From Streptococcus cristatus (lineage in GTDB: Bacteria > Bacillota > Bacilli > Lactobacillales > Streptococcaceae), in assembly GCF_003943515.1 (NCBI RefSeq), contig NZ_RJPT01000001.1:521669-585668 (forward strand): a DNA stretch of 64,000 bases, read 5' to 3'. The notes below the pieces were generated by a model. The model saw only the letters and a program-made list of their open reading frames with translations, was not told where the DNA came from and did not search any database. Shown here piece by piece: positions 38,433 through 46,602 of this stretch; positions within the stretch are counted from its first letter, which is position 1; every line of letters starts with the position of its first letter. A program made the position numbers and the translations under genes.

Positions 38433-39782
38433 CTACCTCTCTAACAAATCGTAAATCTTATCGATGTTTTGAATCAAGGTTGTCACGATGATCTTATCTC
38501 CGACTTCCAAATAATCATCTCCACTTGGGAAGATGGCTACGCCTTGACGAATGATAGCTGCAATCAGCACCCCGCTCCTCAACTTGAGCTGAGAAAGAGG
38601 CTGTTCAATCATTTTATTTCCTTCGTTGATCTGAAATTGGAGTGTTTCAATTTGGCCATTTGCTACATGGTGCAAGGCTTCTAGGCTGGAGAACTGTGCG
38701 TTATTCCGTCCGCGGATAAAGTGCATAATGGTATCAACGGCAATCCCTTTTGGCGTGACAATACTTGCGAAATCTTGATTGTCAATAATCTCGAGGAGAC
38801 TTGTCCGGTTGATCTTGGTAATGTTTTTTTGAACGCCAAGATTGTTGAGGAACATTGAGGTGATGATATTTTCTTCATCGACGCCTGTCAAAGTAGCTAT
38901 TGCATCGTAATGCGCAGCTCTTTCTTCTAGTAGAATATCTTTGGCTGTACCGTCTCCATTGACCACGTAGAGTTCAGGGAATTCTTGGCTGAAGAACTCT
39001 GCACGCTGGCGATTGATCTCGACGACCTTGAGCTCAATCTTGCTATTTTTGAGAATGTTTAAGAGATAATAGGCAATCTTACCTGCCCCAATAATCATGA
39101 GGCTCTTGATGACCCTTGGTCGGATTTTATTGTGGAAGTGGACAATTTCTGAACGATTTCCAGTCAGGAAGATTTTATCAGATGGCTGCAAGGTGAACTC
39201 ACCATCTGGAATGCTGAGTTTTCCTTCTCTCTCAATAGCACAGATGATAACGTGAGGGAAATGCTTCCTAAATTGCGAGAGACTCATTTGGCAGAGATGA
39301 CTTTCTGGCTTGATTTTAAACTCCATCAAGGTCACTCGACCATTGGCGAAATGCTCCAATGACAGAGCGTTAGGAAAATCAATAATATTGGCAATATAAC
39401 GAGCAGCGAGGAGTTCAGGGTTGACCATCAGAGAGAAGCCTAGAATATTTTTTTCTTTAAAATAAGCATTTGAGTATTCAGGATTTCTCACACGGACAAT
39501 GGTTTCTTTGGCCCCCATTTTCTTTGCGAGAACGGCTGAAACCATGTTAACCTCATCCTGCTCAGTCATGGCAATAAAGATATCGCAGTGGGCAACATCT
39601 GCCTGCTCCAAGATTTTAAAATTCGCACCATTTCCAACGATGCCCATAATATCGTAACGTTTTGTAATATGATTTAGAACAGCTTCATTTTGTTCAATTA
39701 AAACGACATCATGCTTTTCAGCAACGAGCGAGCGACAAAGGGCGGCTCCGACCTTCCCGCTTCCGACGACGATAATTTTCAT
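38433..39782 (-). CDS. trkA: Potassium uptake regulatory protein TrkA (two RCK domains)
   Basis: 449 aa from ATG 39782 (SD GGGAGG). Two tandem RCK_N/RCK_C units: MKIIVVGSGKVGAALCRSL (first Rossmann, ~1-20) and SLMIIGAGKIAYYLLNILKN (second, ~227-247). It gates TrkH with nucleotides such as NAD(H)/ATP or c-di-AMP. The stop is 4 bp before trkH, so the two are coexpressed. Confidence 0.93.
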   Translation of the reverse strand: MKIIVVGSGKVGAALCRSLVAEKHDVVLIEQNEAVLNHITKRYDIMGIVGNGANFKILEQADVAHCDIFIAMTEQDEVNMVSAVLAKKMGAKETIVRVRNPEYSNAYFKEKNILGFSLMVNPELLAARYIANIIDFPNALSLEHFANGRVTLMEFKIKPESHLCQMSLSQFRKHFPHVIICAIEREGKLSIPDGEFTLQPSDKIFLTGNRSEIVHFHNKIRPRVIKSLMIIGAGKIAYYLLNILKNSKIELKVVEINRQRAEFFSQEFPELYVVNGDGTAKDILLEERAAHYDAIATLTGVDEENIITSMFLNNLGVQKNITKINRTSLLEIIDNQDFASIVTPKGIAVDTIMHFIRGRNNAQFSSLEALHHVANGQIETLQFQINEGNKMIEQPLSQLKLRSGVLIAAIIRQGVAIFPSGDDYLEVGDKIIVTTLIQNIDKIYDLLER

Positions 39783-39925
39783 ATTATTCCTCCCGAATAT
39801 GTATCTATCATACCTTTTTTTATATAAAATTTCATCTATAAATCTCAATAAAGTCATTTTTTACAGAATAGTAAGCTGTTTCAAAAGAAATCCTACAAAA
39901 ATCTCACTTTTTGAGGTCATTTTTA

Positions 39926-40062
39926 TTGACTTGTCGGAAGAAAATGATATACTAGGAAGGTACCCTCATTGATTTACATCAAACCTGTTGTGATGTAAGT
40001 TAATGATGCCTTAACCACGCTGTTTGCTGAGCTTGACTCCGGGCAGTGTGGCTATTTTTTTA
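39926..40062 (+). ncRNA. Structured leader / possible attenuator or small RNA upstream of trmL
   Basis: Promoter -35 TTGACT (39926-39931), 16 bp, extended -10 TGATATACT (-10 at 39948-39953), predicting a start near 39960. The RNA then forms TTACATCA (39974-39981) with TGATGTAA (39991-39998), extended by TCATT/AATGA, and an intrinsic terminator CCACGCTG (40015-40022) with CAGTGTGG (40044-40051) followed by CTATTTTTTT. The trmL start is 26 nt further on. It matches no riboswitch class I know. Confidence 0.65.
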
Positions 40063-40087
40063 TTCTAATGAAAATCAGGAAAAAATC

Positions 40088-40597
40088 ATGTCTCAGCAAA
40101 ATCATATCGTCCTTTTTGAACCACAAATTCCACAGAATACAGGCAATATTGCTCGTACTTGCGCAGCGACCAATTCTCCCCTCCATATCATCAAGCCCAT
40201 GGGTTTTCCTATTGATGACCGTAAGATGAAGCGGGCTGGACTGGATTATTGGGATAAGCTGGATATTAGCTTCTATGAGAGTCTGGATGACTTTATGAAG
40301 CAGATGGACGGACGGCTCTATCTGATTTCTAAGTTTGCTGAGAAGGTCTACTCGGAGGAGAATTTTGCTGCAGAAGGGCCGCATTATTTTATGTTTGGTC
40401 GTGAAGATAAAGGCTTGCCAGAGGACTTTATGCGTCAGCATCCAGAAAAGGCCTTGCGCATTCCCATGAATGACCAGCATGTCCGCAGCTTAAATGTCTC
40501 TAATACGGTCTGCATGATTGTCTACGAAGCCTTACGGCAGCAGAACTTTGCAGGACTGGACTTGGTACATGAGTACGAAGCGGATAAGTTGAAGTAA
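40088..40597 (+). CDS. trmL: tRNA (cytidine/uridine-34-2'-O)-methyltransferase TrmL
   Basis: 169 aa from ATG 40088 (SD AGGAAAA). A minimal SPOUT knot: [20 protein letters not shown] (motif 1), [12 protein letters not shown] (motif 2), [20 protein letters not shown] (motif 3). It 2'-O-methylates the wobble base of tRNA-Leu. It sits behind a leader with its own terminator, so expression is probably controlled by read-through. Confidence 0.93.
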   Translation: MSQQNHIVLFEPQIPQNTGNIARTCAATNSPLHIIKPMGFPIDDRKMKRAGLDYWDKLDISFYESLDDFMKQMDGRLYLISKFAEKVYSEENFAAEGPHYFMFGREDKGLPEDFMRQHPEKALRIPMNDQHVRSLNVSNTVCMIVYEALRQQNFAGLDLVHEYEADKLK

Positions 40598-40639
40598 AAG
40601 AAAAATAGCTGAATTGAAATAATATTTATTACATCAATC

Positions 40640-40667
40640 AAAAAGCTTGCTCTGGCAGGCTTTTTTT
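40640..40667 (+). terminator. trmL terminator
   Basis: AAAGCTTGC pairs with GCAGGCTTT, followed by TTTTTG; the ribU promoter (TTGCTC 40647-40652, TATGAT 40670-40675) overlaps it. Confidence 0.8.
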
Positions 40668-40681
40668 GTTATGATAAGAGT

Positions 40682-40811
40682 GTCTTCAGGGCAGGGTGAA
40701 ATTCCCGACCGGCGGTAAATTTGACTAGCTATTTTAGCCAAATAAGTCCGCGAGCGAAAGCTGATGTGGTGCGATTCCACAACCGACAGTACAGTCTGGA
40801 TGGGAGAAGAC
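40682..40811 (+). promoter_or_regulatory. FMN riboswitch (RFN element)
   Basis: GTCTTC (40682-40687) pairs with GAAGAC (40806-40811) to close the junction. The conserved blocks are AGGGCAGGGTGAAATTCCC, GACCGGCGGTAAA, GTCCGCGAGCGAAAGC, GTGGTGCGATTCCAC and CCGACAGT...GTCTGGATGGGAGAAG. It should lower ribU expression when FMN is abundant. The expression platform in 40812-40945 is not resolved; no clear terminator was seen. Confidence 0.97.
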
Positions 40812-40959
40812 GAAAGGCGTTATTGCCTGGCCGGTTGGTCGTTTTAACCTTATTTTAAGGGGCATTTTATATACTCTTATAAATTGTGAAAGGATTTTTC
40901 GGGCCTTGTGTTAGCAGCCTTCCAGCTTCTCTAATTTTTATAAATTGGAGGAACCTGTT

Positions 40960-41517
40960 ATGACAAATACGCGCAAAATGGCGATAGTTGCGGCTCTATC
41001 TGCACTATCATTCCTGCTCATGTTCTATCAAATCCCTTTGGTAGCCGAGTTTCTAAAATTGGATTTTTCGATTATTCCAATTTTATTAGCTTTGGTTCTC
41101 TTGGATTTTAAGAGTTCTGTAGCAGTTCTGCTCATTCGCTCTGTTTTAAAATTGGCCTTAAATGGTCATGGAGTGGAAACCTTGATCGGCTTGCCAATCA
41201 ATATTGTGGCGATTCTGGTCTTTGTCCTCTTCTTTGCTCTTTTCTGGGAAAAGAAGAGAGATTTGATGAGCTATTTGCTTGCATCTTTCCTAGGAATTCT
41301 TTCCTTGACTGCAAGTATGTTGGCGCTGAATGCTTTTTATGCCATTCCGCTTTATGCTCGTTTTGCAAACTTTGATATCGGTCAGATTATTGGTGTAAGT
41401 AAGTATCTACTGACCATGATTGTTCCCTTTAACCTATTAGAAGGAGTAATCTGGGCGGTGGCTTTCTGGCTGATTTACACGCTTTTGACGCCCGTTCTAA
41501 AACGCTATGAAAAATAA
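40960..41517 (+). CDS. ribU: Riboflavin ECF transporter S component RibU
   Basis: 185 aa from ATG 40960 (SD GGAGG 40947-40951). Six TM segments with MAIVAALSALSFLLMFYQIP, LDFSIIPILLALVLLDFKS and FNLLEGVIWAVAFW blocks typical of RibU. It captures riboflavin and works with the shared ECF T and ATPase subunits encoded elsewhere. Controlled by the FMN riboswitch; overlaps the PAP2 gene by 11 nt. Confidence 0.95.
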   Translation: MTNTRKMAIVAALSALSFLLMFYQIPLVAEFLKLDFSIIPILLALVLLDFKSSVAVLLIRSVLKLALNGHGVETLIGLPINIVAILVFVLFFALFWEKKRDLMSYLLASFLGILSLTASMLALNAFYAIPLYARFANFDIGQIIGVSKYLLTMIVPFNLLEGVIWAVAFWLIYTLLTPVLKRYEK

Positions 41518-42157
41518 ACAATCTTATCTAACAAAGGGCTCTTTTGCCCTTTTACTTTTCGTCATACTAGGCTACATGGTCAAGTTTTATCCAGAGCAGC
41601 TGACCAGCTTTGACACTCCGATTCAAACTTGGCTGCGAGGGAACTTGCCCACAGCTTTGACGATATTTTTCAAACTGGTCACCAGTTTCATTGACCCGCT
41701 AGGAATTATTATCTGGGTGTCTGTCCTTGTCCTATTTTTCCTTTATAAAAAATGGAAATTAGAAGCTGCCTTGCTAGCGGGAAATCTGGCTTTACATGGG
41801 ATTTTGATTAAGCTGATTAAACTCGTTTACCAAAGAAGCCGACCTAGTATTTTGCACTTGGTTGAAGAGGGTGGTTATTCTTTCCCAAGTGGTCATTCTA
41901 TGGCGACAGCTATTGTGGTGGGGACCTTGATCATTATCGTCCAGCAACGGATGCAGAATCAACAAATCAAACGTCTGGTACAGGGCTTGCTCTTGCTCTT
42001 TATCTTCACGATTATGGCATCCAGAGTCTATCTGGGCGTGCACTATCCGACAGATGTGATTGGAGGAGCCTTGCTGGGTTTTGCCATTCTCAATATCGAA
42101 TTTCCCTTTTATGACAAGCTGCGCTTTCAATGGCGCTTCAAGGGAAAGCAGAAATAA
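41507..42157 (+). CDS. PAP2 family membrane phosphatase
   Basis: 216 aa, about six TM segments. The phosphatase motifs are KLVYQRSRP (KxxxxxxRP), YSFPSGHSM (PSGH) and SRVYLGVHYPTDV (SRxxxxxHxxxD). It acts on lipid phosphates such as undecaprenyl-PP or phosphatidate. Overlap with ribU puts it under the same FMN-controlled transcript, though it may also be read independently. Confidence 0.92.
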   Translation: MKNKQSYLTKGSFALLLFVILGYMVKFYPEQLTSFDTPIQTWLRGNLPTALTIFFKLVTSFIDPLGIIIWVSVLVLFFLYKKWKLEAALLAGNLALHGILIKLIKLVYQRSRPSILHLVEEGGYSFPSGHSMATAIVVGTLIIIVQQRMQNQQIKRLVQGLLLLFIFTIMASRVYLGVHYPTDVIGGALLGFAILNIEFPFYDKLRFQWRFKGKQK

Positions 42158-42259
42158 ATAGAGATGAGAAAGGTTGGTTTTGCCAGCCTTTTTACCTTGA
42201 CAAAGAAGACCTCTTCTTTTAAGATAGGAGCAAGTGAGGTTAGGAGGAGGTTGTCTGTT

Positions 42260-42559
42260 TTGAATCCAGAAATCATCAAGTCGGTTTTAGCTATTGTGGA
42301 TGAGATTCCCTCTGGGCGCGTGGCGACCTATGGTCAGATTGCTCGTTTGATTGAGCGGCCTAAAAACGCCCGTTTAGTCGGGAAGATTCTCAGCCAGTCG
42401 GAGCTTTATGATGGCAAGCATCCTTGCCATCGGGTGGTCAATGCGGCAGGGCGCCTCGCACCAGGCTGGGAAGACCAAGCACACTTGCTCTGGGCGGAGG
42501 GAGTAGACTTGAAGTCCAATGGCTGTGTGGACCTCAAGCGTTATCAGTGGGAGGCATGA
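42260..42559 (+). CDS. MGMT-fold DNA-binding protein with PCHRV active-site motif
   Basis: 99 aa from TTG 42260, set by the SD AGGAGGAGG 9 nt upstream; a longer ATG 42164 start has no SD. It is the C-terminal DNA-binding domain of O6-alkylguanine-DNA alkyltransferases: SGRVATYGQIARLI, RLVGKIL, HPCHRVVNAAGRLAPGW. Unlike Atl proteins, where Trp replaces Cys, the Cys is present, so alkyl transfer is possible, although the N-terminal domain is absent. Confidence 0.88.
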   Translation: MNPEIIKSVLAIVDEIPSGRVATYGQIARLIERPKNARLVGKILSQSELYDGKHPCHRVVNAAGRLAPGWEDQAHLLWAEGVDLKSNGCVDLKRYQWEA

Positions 42560-42611
42560 TTTTCTTCTTTCTTAGTGAAGGGGGAAATTTTTGTTTCTAG
42601 GCTCCTTTTTG

Positions 42612-42620
42612 TGGTAGAAT
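42612..42620 (+). promoter_or_regulatory. Extended -10 promoter 7 nt before the ytqA start
   Basis: TGGTAGAAT (42612-42620), then GGAAGGT, then ATG 42628. A -35-like TTGTTT lies 18 bp upstream (42591-42596). GGAAGG is too close to the ATG (1 nt) to act as SD. Confidence 0.7.
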
Positions 42621-42627
42621 GGAAGGT

Positions 42628-43566
42628 ATGAAATCTTACAATGCTTTGAATGATTATTATCGAAAACTTTTTGGTGAAAAAACTTTTAAGGTGCCTATTG
42701 ATGCGGGCTTTGACTGTCCCAATAGGGATGGTACGGTGGCGCATGGAGGCTGCACCTTCTGTACCGTTTCGGGTTCTGGTGATGCCATTGTGGCACCAGA
42801 TGCGCCCATTCGCGAGCAGTTCTATAAGGAAATTGACTTTATGCACCGCAAGTGGCCAGATGTTCGCAAGTATCTGGTCTATTTCCAGAACTTCACCAAT
42901 ACCCATGAGAAGCTTGAGGTGATCCGTGAGCGTTATGAACAAGCCATTAACGAGCCAGGTGTCGTTGGTCTCAATATCGGGACTCGGCCGGACTGTTTGC
43001 CTGATGAGACCATTGCCTACTTGGCTGACCTGTCTGAACGTATGCATGTGACTGTAGAGCTGGGCCTTCAGACTACCTATGAGGAGACTTCGGACCTCAT
43101 CAATCGTGCCCATTCTTATGAGCTCTATGTGGAGACGGTCCAGCGCGTTCGTAAGCTGGCTCCCAAGGCGGAGATTGTTTCTCACTTGATTAACGGTCTG
43201 CCGGGTGAGACCCATGAGATGATGCTGGAGAATGTCCGCCGCTGTGTGACGGACAATGACATTCAAGGGATTAAGCTTCACTTGCTTCACTTGATGACCA
43301 ATACCCGTATGCAGCGGGATTATCATGAAGGGCGGCTGCAGCTGCTCAGTCAGGAGGAGTATGTCTCTATCGTCTGTGACCAGCTGGAGATTATCCCCGA
43401 GCATATCGTCATCCACCGCATCACTGGCGACGCCCCGCGAGATATGTTGATTGGCCCCATGTGGAGCCTCAATAAATGGGAAGTTCTTAATGCCATTGAG
43501 GCAGAAATGCGTCGTCGTGGCAGCAAGCAAGGTTGTAAAGCAAAGGAGCAGAGATTCGTATGTTGA
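42628..43566 (+). CDS. ytqA: TIGR01212 family radical SAM protein YtqA
   Basis: 312 aa from ATG 42628 (MKSYNALNDYYRKLFGEK); an ATG at 42619 lies inside the -10 box. Radical SAM cluster: CPNRDGTVAHGGCTFC (C-x12-C-x2-C spacing of this family), then LNIGTRPDC and VELGLQT. In Firmicutes the YtqA-YtqB pair is linked to tRNA wobble uridine modification (mnm5s2U pathway); that role here is by family. It overlaps mnmM by 7 nt. Probably leaderless. Confidence 0.9.
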   Translation: MKSYNALNDYYRKLFGEKTFKVPIDAGFDCPNRDGTVAHGGCTFCTVSGSGDAIVAPDAPIREQFYKEIDFMHRKWPDVRKYLVYFQNFTNTHEKLEVIRERYEQAINEPGVVGLNIGTRPDCLPDETIAYLADLSERMHVTVELGLQTTYEETSDLINRAHSYELYVETVQRVRKLAPKAEIVSHLINGLPGETHEMMLENVRRCVTDNDIQGIKLHLLHLMTNTRMQRDYHEGRLQLLSQEEYVSIVCDQLEIIPEHIVIHRITGDAPRDMLIGPMWSLNKWEVLNAIEAEMRRRGSKQGCKAKEQRFVC

Positions 43567-44108
43567 GACCCTTACAGATGGCCCATGCCTTTTTGGCAGA
43601 AGTCGTGACCAAGGAAGATGTCGTAGTGGATGCTACGATGGGCAATGGACATGACACCCTCTTCCTAGCTCAGTTGGCCAAGCAAGTCTATGCTTTTGAC
43701 ATTCAGGAGCAGGCTGTGGAAAAGACACGCCAGCGCTTGGCAGAAGCTGGCTTGAATAATGTTCAGCTAATCTTGGCTGGGCATGAGACTTTGGACCAAT
43801 ACACGGACCATTTCAAGGCTGCTATTTTTAATCTTGGCTACCTGCCTTCGGCGGACAAGTCTGTCATTACTCGACCTGATACGACGCTGGAAGCTTTGGA
43901 AAAGGTCTGCCGAGGCTTAGAAAAAGGCGGTCGCGCTGCTATCATGATTTACTATGGACATGAAGGGGGCGAATTTGAAAAAGATGCGGTGCTAGACTTC
44001 GTCAGTCAACTGTCCCAGCAGGACTTCACCGTCGCCCTCTACAAGACTATCAATCAGATTAACAATCCGCCTTTTTTGGTTATGATTGAGAAATTAAAAG
44101 AAAAATAA
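43560..44108 (+). CDS. mnmM: tRNA wobble-uridine methyltransferase MnmM (YtqB)
   Basis: 182 aa. Class I SAM methyltransferase of the rRNA_methylase/YtqB family: MGNGHDTLFLAQLAKQVYAF (motif I), IFNLGYLPSADKS (NLGYLP replaces NPPY), and IYYGHEGGEFEKDAV near the C-terminus. The family methylates nm5(s2)U34 of certain tRNAs. It is coupled to ytqA by a 7-nt overlap. A truncated copy of this gene lies at 32005-32159. Confidence 0.88.
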   Translation: MLRPLQMAHAFLAEVVTKEDVVVDATMGNGHDTLFLAQLAKQVYAFDIQEQAVEKTRQRLAEAGLNNVQLILAGHETLDQYTDHFKAAIFNLGYLPSADKSVITRPDTTLEALEKVCRGLEKGGRAAIMIYYGHEGGEFEKDAVLDFVSQLSQQDFTVALYKTINQINNPPFLVMIEKLKEK

Positions 44109-44155
44109 GGTTTCCAAAGTTGCTAAAAACTTTCTGAGGAATCATTTGGAGAAAA

Positions 44156-44410
44156 ATGGATAAACAATATTTGCATGAAAAATTAGCTGGCTTACGAAAC
44201 AAATACGTCGAGTCTGCTAATGAAGAAACGAATGCTGGCTTTTTGGACGAGGCCAAAATGAACAAAAAAATGCTGCGAATCAAGAAAAAATTGGTGAATC
44301 TAGAGATGGAGCGCTGCCAAAAGATGATTGAGCACCGCGATCTATCCAAAATTGATCAAAAGATTTCAGCGCAAAAAGAATTGTTTAAAGAGTGCTGCCA
44401 GCAAAGATAA
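44156..44410 (+). CDS. Small coiled-coil protein of unknown function
   Basis: 84 aa from ATG 44156 (SD GGAG). Highly charged and helical: LHEKLAGLRNKYVESANEET, then lysine-rich KMNKKMLRIKKKLVNLEMER. It ends CCQQR. No TM segment or known motif. It sits between mnmM and the antiporter in one transcription unit (47 nt after, 12 nt before). Confidence 0.7.
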   Translation: MDKQYLHEKLAGLRNKYVESANEETNAGFLDEAKMNKKMLRIKKKLVNLEMERCQKMIEHRDLSKIDQKISAQKELFKECCQQR

Positions 44411-44422
44411 AGGAGGTTCAAA

Positions 44423-46477
44423 GTGGAAATCCTTCTCTACACGATTGTTTTTTTGCTCTTATTGGTTGTATCGAATGTAACCAACCGCTTGCTGCCCCAG
44501 CTTCCTTTACCTCTAGTGCAAATTGTGCTGGGAATTTCGCTTGGTTTTCTCCTTCCTCAGGGGAAATTTCATTTAGATACAGAGCTATTTTTAGCCCTGG
44601 TAATCGGACCATTGCTCTTTCGGGAGGCTGAGGAAAGCAATATTACCAGTATTCTCAAGCACTGGCGAATCATTTTGTATTTGATTTTTCCAGTTATCTT
44701 TATTTCAACGCTTGGTTTGGGCTATCTGGCCCATCTTCTCTGGGCTGCTTTGCCCTTGGCGGCCTGCATTGCCGTAGGAGCCGCTTTGGGTCCGACAGAC
44801 TTGGTTGCCTTTGCTTCCCTATCAGAACGTTTTTCCTTCCCCAAGCGGGTGGAAAATATCCTAAAAGGAGAGGGATTACTTAACGATGCGTCTGGTCTAG
44901 TTGCTTTTCGTGTGGCTCTTTTGGCCTGGACTACAGGAAGTTTTTCTCTAGGAAAAGCTAGTATATCCTTAGTTCTTTCCATTATCGGTGGTTTTGCCGT
45001 CGGGATGGCCAGCGCAGCTCTTAATCGCTGGTTGCATAAACTGCTGATGAGTGCTCAGGTATCAGATATTGCTAGTGAGCTCTTGCTGGAGCTGAGCCTA
45101 CCCTTGGTTACCTTCTTTTTAGCAGAGGAGATTCATGTCTCAGGGATTATCGCAGTAGTCGTTGCAGGTATCTTTAAGGCTAGCCGTTTCAAGCGGATAA
45201 CGCTTCTGGAAGCTCAGGTGGATTCGGTCACGGAAACCATCTGGAATACAGTGAACTTCATGCTCAATGGCTCTGTTTTTATCATTTTAGGAATAGAGCT
45301 GGAGATGATTGCAGAGCCAATCTTAAAGAGCCCGATTTACGATAATCTCTTGCTACTCGTGAGCATTGTCCTTCTGACTCTTCTACTCTTTGCCCTTCGG
45401 TTTCTTATGCTGTTCACTTTTTACTTCATTCGAATCAGAAGATTGCACAAGAATGTTGGAAACTACCTGAAGGAAATGCTGCTGCTGACCTTTTCAGGTG
45501 TCAAAGGAACTGTCTCCATTGCGACTATTCTTTTGATTCCGAGTCAGTTGGAGCAAGATCATCCTTTGTTGCTTTTCTTGGTAGCAGGTGTGACCTTTCT
45601 TAGCTTTCTGACGGGTTTGCTCACACTTCCTCATCTGTCTGAGGAAAGAGAAGAAGAAAACGAGCACCTGATGCACATTGCTATTTTAAATGAAGTGGTG
45701 AGTGAGCTGGAAGCAGGCCTCAAGCAAACCAAGGCTAAGGCACCTCTCTATGCGGCTATTGACAATTACCATGGTCGTATCGAAAACCTAATCCTTGAAC
45801 AGGAAGACAAGGCTACTCAGCGAGACTTGGCAGCTCTGAAATTATTGATTTTGAGTATCGAAAATGATGGTTTGGAGCAAGCTTTTGAGGAAGGAAAAAT
45901 CAGCGATCGTAGCTATCATCTTTATCAGCGTTACCTACATAATATTGAGCAGGGCATCAATCGAAACTTAGTTTCTCGCTTTACCTATATGTTTCTCGTT
46001 ACCCTACGCGTATTGCGCATGTTGCTCCATGAAATCGTCACCCTTGGTGCTAGATGGCGTTCTTGGAGGCAAGGTGGAGCTAAGCATCTAACTGCTGAGG
46101 ATATGGAGGATATAGCAGAGCTTTATCTGTCCAATACCGAAGTCATTATCGAAAGTTTGGAACATCTAAAGGGTATCTATAAGCCTTCTCTAATTACTTT
46201 TTTGCAGGAATCTCGACTAAGAGAAACGGAGATCATCGGTAGTGGTGCCTTCGTCGAGCGTGTTATTGCGCGATTCAAGCCCAATAACATCTCAGAAATG
46301 ATCTGGGGCTATTATTTGGAGAGAAAAATTATCTTTGAATACGAGAAAAAGAAATTGATCTCAAGTAGCTATGCAAAACGCCTGCGCCAAAATGTCAATA
46401 ATTTAGAAAATTACTCACTGAAAGAGAGAGCCAACACCCTACCTTATGACATGGTTAATTACGCTAGAGAGCGCTAG
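44423..46477 (+). CDS. CPA1-type Na+/H+ antiporter with long C-terminal domain
   Basis: 684 aa from GTG 44423 (SD AGGAGG). About twelve TM segments (~1-410) with the antiporter core GAALGPTDLVAFASLSERFSF, the ion-binding GLLNDASGLVAF, and VKGTVSIATILLIP. The C-terminal ~270 residues are hydrophilic and helical, likely regulatory, including EREEENEHLMHIAILNEVVS. It exchanges Na+ or K+ for H+. Confidence 0.92.
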   Translation: MEILLYTIVFLLLLVVSNVTNRLLPQLPLPLVQIVLGISLGFLLPQGKFHLDTELFLALVIGPLLFREAEESNITSILKHWRIILYLIFPVIFISTLGLGYLAHLLWAALPLAACIAVGAALGPTDLVAFASLSERFSFPKRVENILKGEGLLNDASGLVAFRVALLAWTTGSFSLGKASISLVLSIIGGFAVGMASAALNRWLHKLLMSAQVSDIASELLLELSLPLVTFFLAEEIHVSGIIAVVVAGIFKASRFKRITLLEAQVDSVTETIWNTVNFMLNGSVFIILGIELEMIAEPILKSPIYDNLLLLVSIVLLTLLLFALRFLMLFTFYFIRIRRLHKNVGNYLKEMLLLTFSGVKGTVSIATILLIPSQLEQDHPLLLFLVAGVTFLSFLTGLLTLPHLSEEREEENEHLMHIAILNEVVSELEAGLKQTKAKAPLYAAIDNYHGRIENLILEQEDKATQRDLAALKLLILSIENDGLEQAFEEGKISDRSYHLYQRYLHNIEQGINRNLVSRFTYMFLVTLRVLRMLLHEIVTLGARWRSWRQGGAKHLTAEDMEDIAELYLSNTEVIIESLEHLKGIYKPSLITFLQESRLRETEIIGSGAFVERVIARFKPNNISEMIWGYYLERKIIFEYEKKKLISSSYAKRLRQNVNNLENYSLKERANTLPYDMVNYARER

Positions 46478-46527
46478 AAGATAAGGCTATCCAGTGAGCT
46501 CCACTAAAAATTAATTAGAATTCAAAA

Positions 46528-46565
46528 AGAGAACGGCATGCTTTAGCCGTTCTCTTCTTGTTTTG
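46528..46565 (+). terminator. Antiporter terminator
   Basis: AAGAGAACGGC-atgcttta-GCCGTTCTCTT, then CTTGTTTTG; it can serve both converging genes. Confidence 0.85.
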
Positions 46566-46602
46566 TTTTTAAAAGTTTATCAAGACGCAGAGTTAAAATC
46601 AG

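Noticed and set aside
42619..42627. Upstream ATG for ytqA at 42619
   Set aside because: It overlaps the -10 box, so it would not be in the mRNA from that promoter, and orthologues start at MKSYNAL.
42544..43530. 328-codon minus-strand frame opposite ytqA
   Set aside because: Shadow of a strongly supported radical SAM gene.
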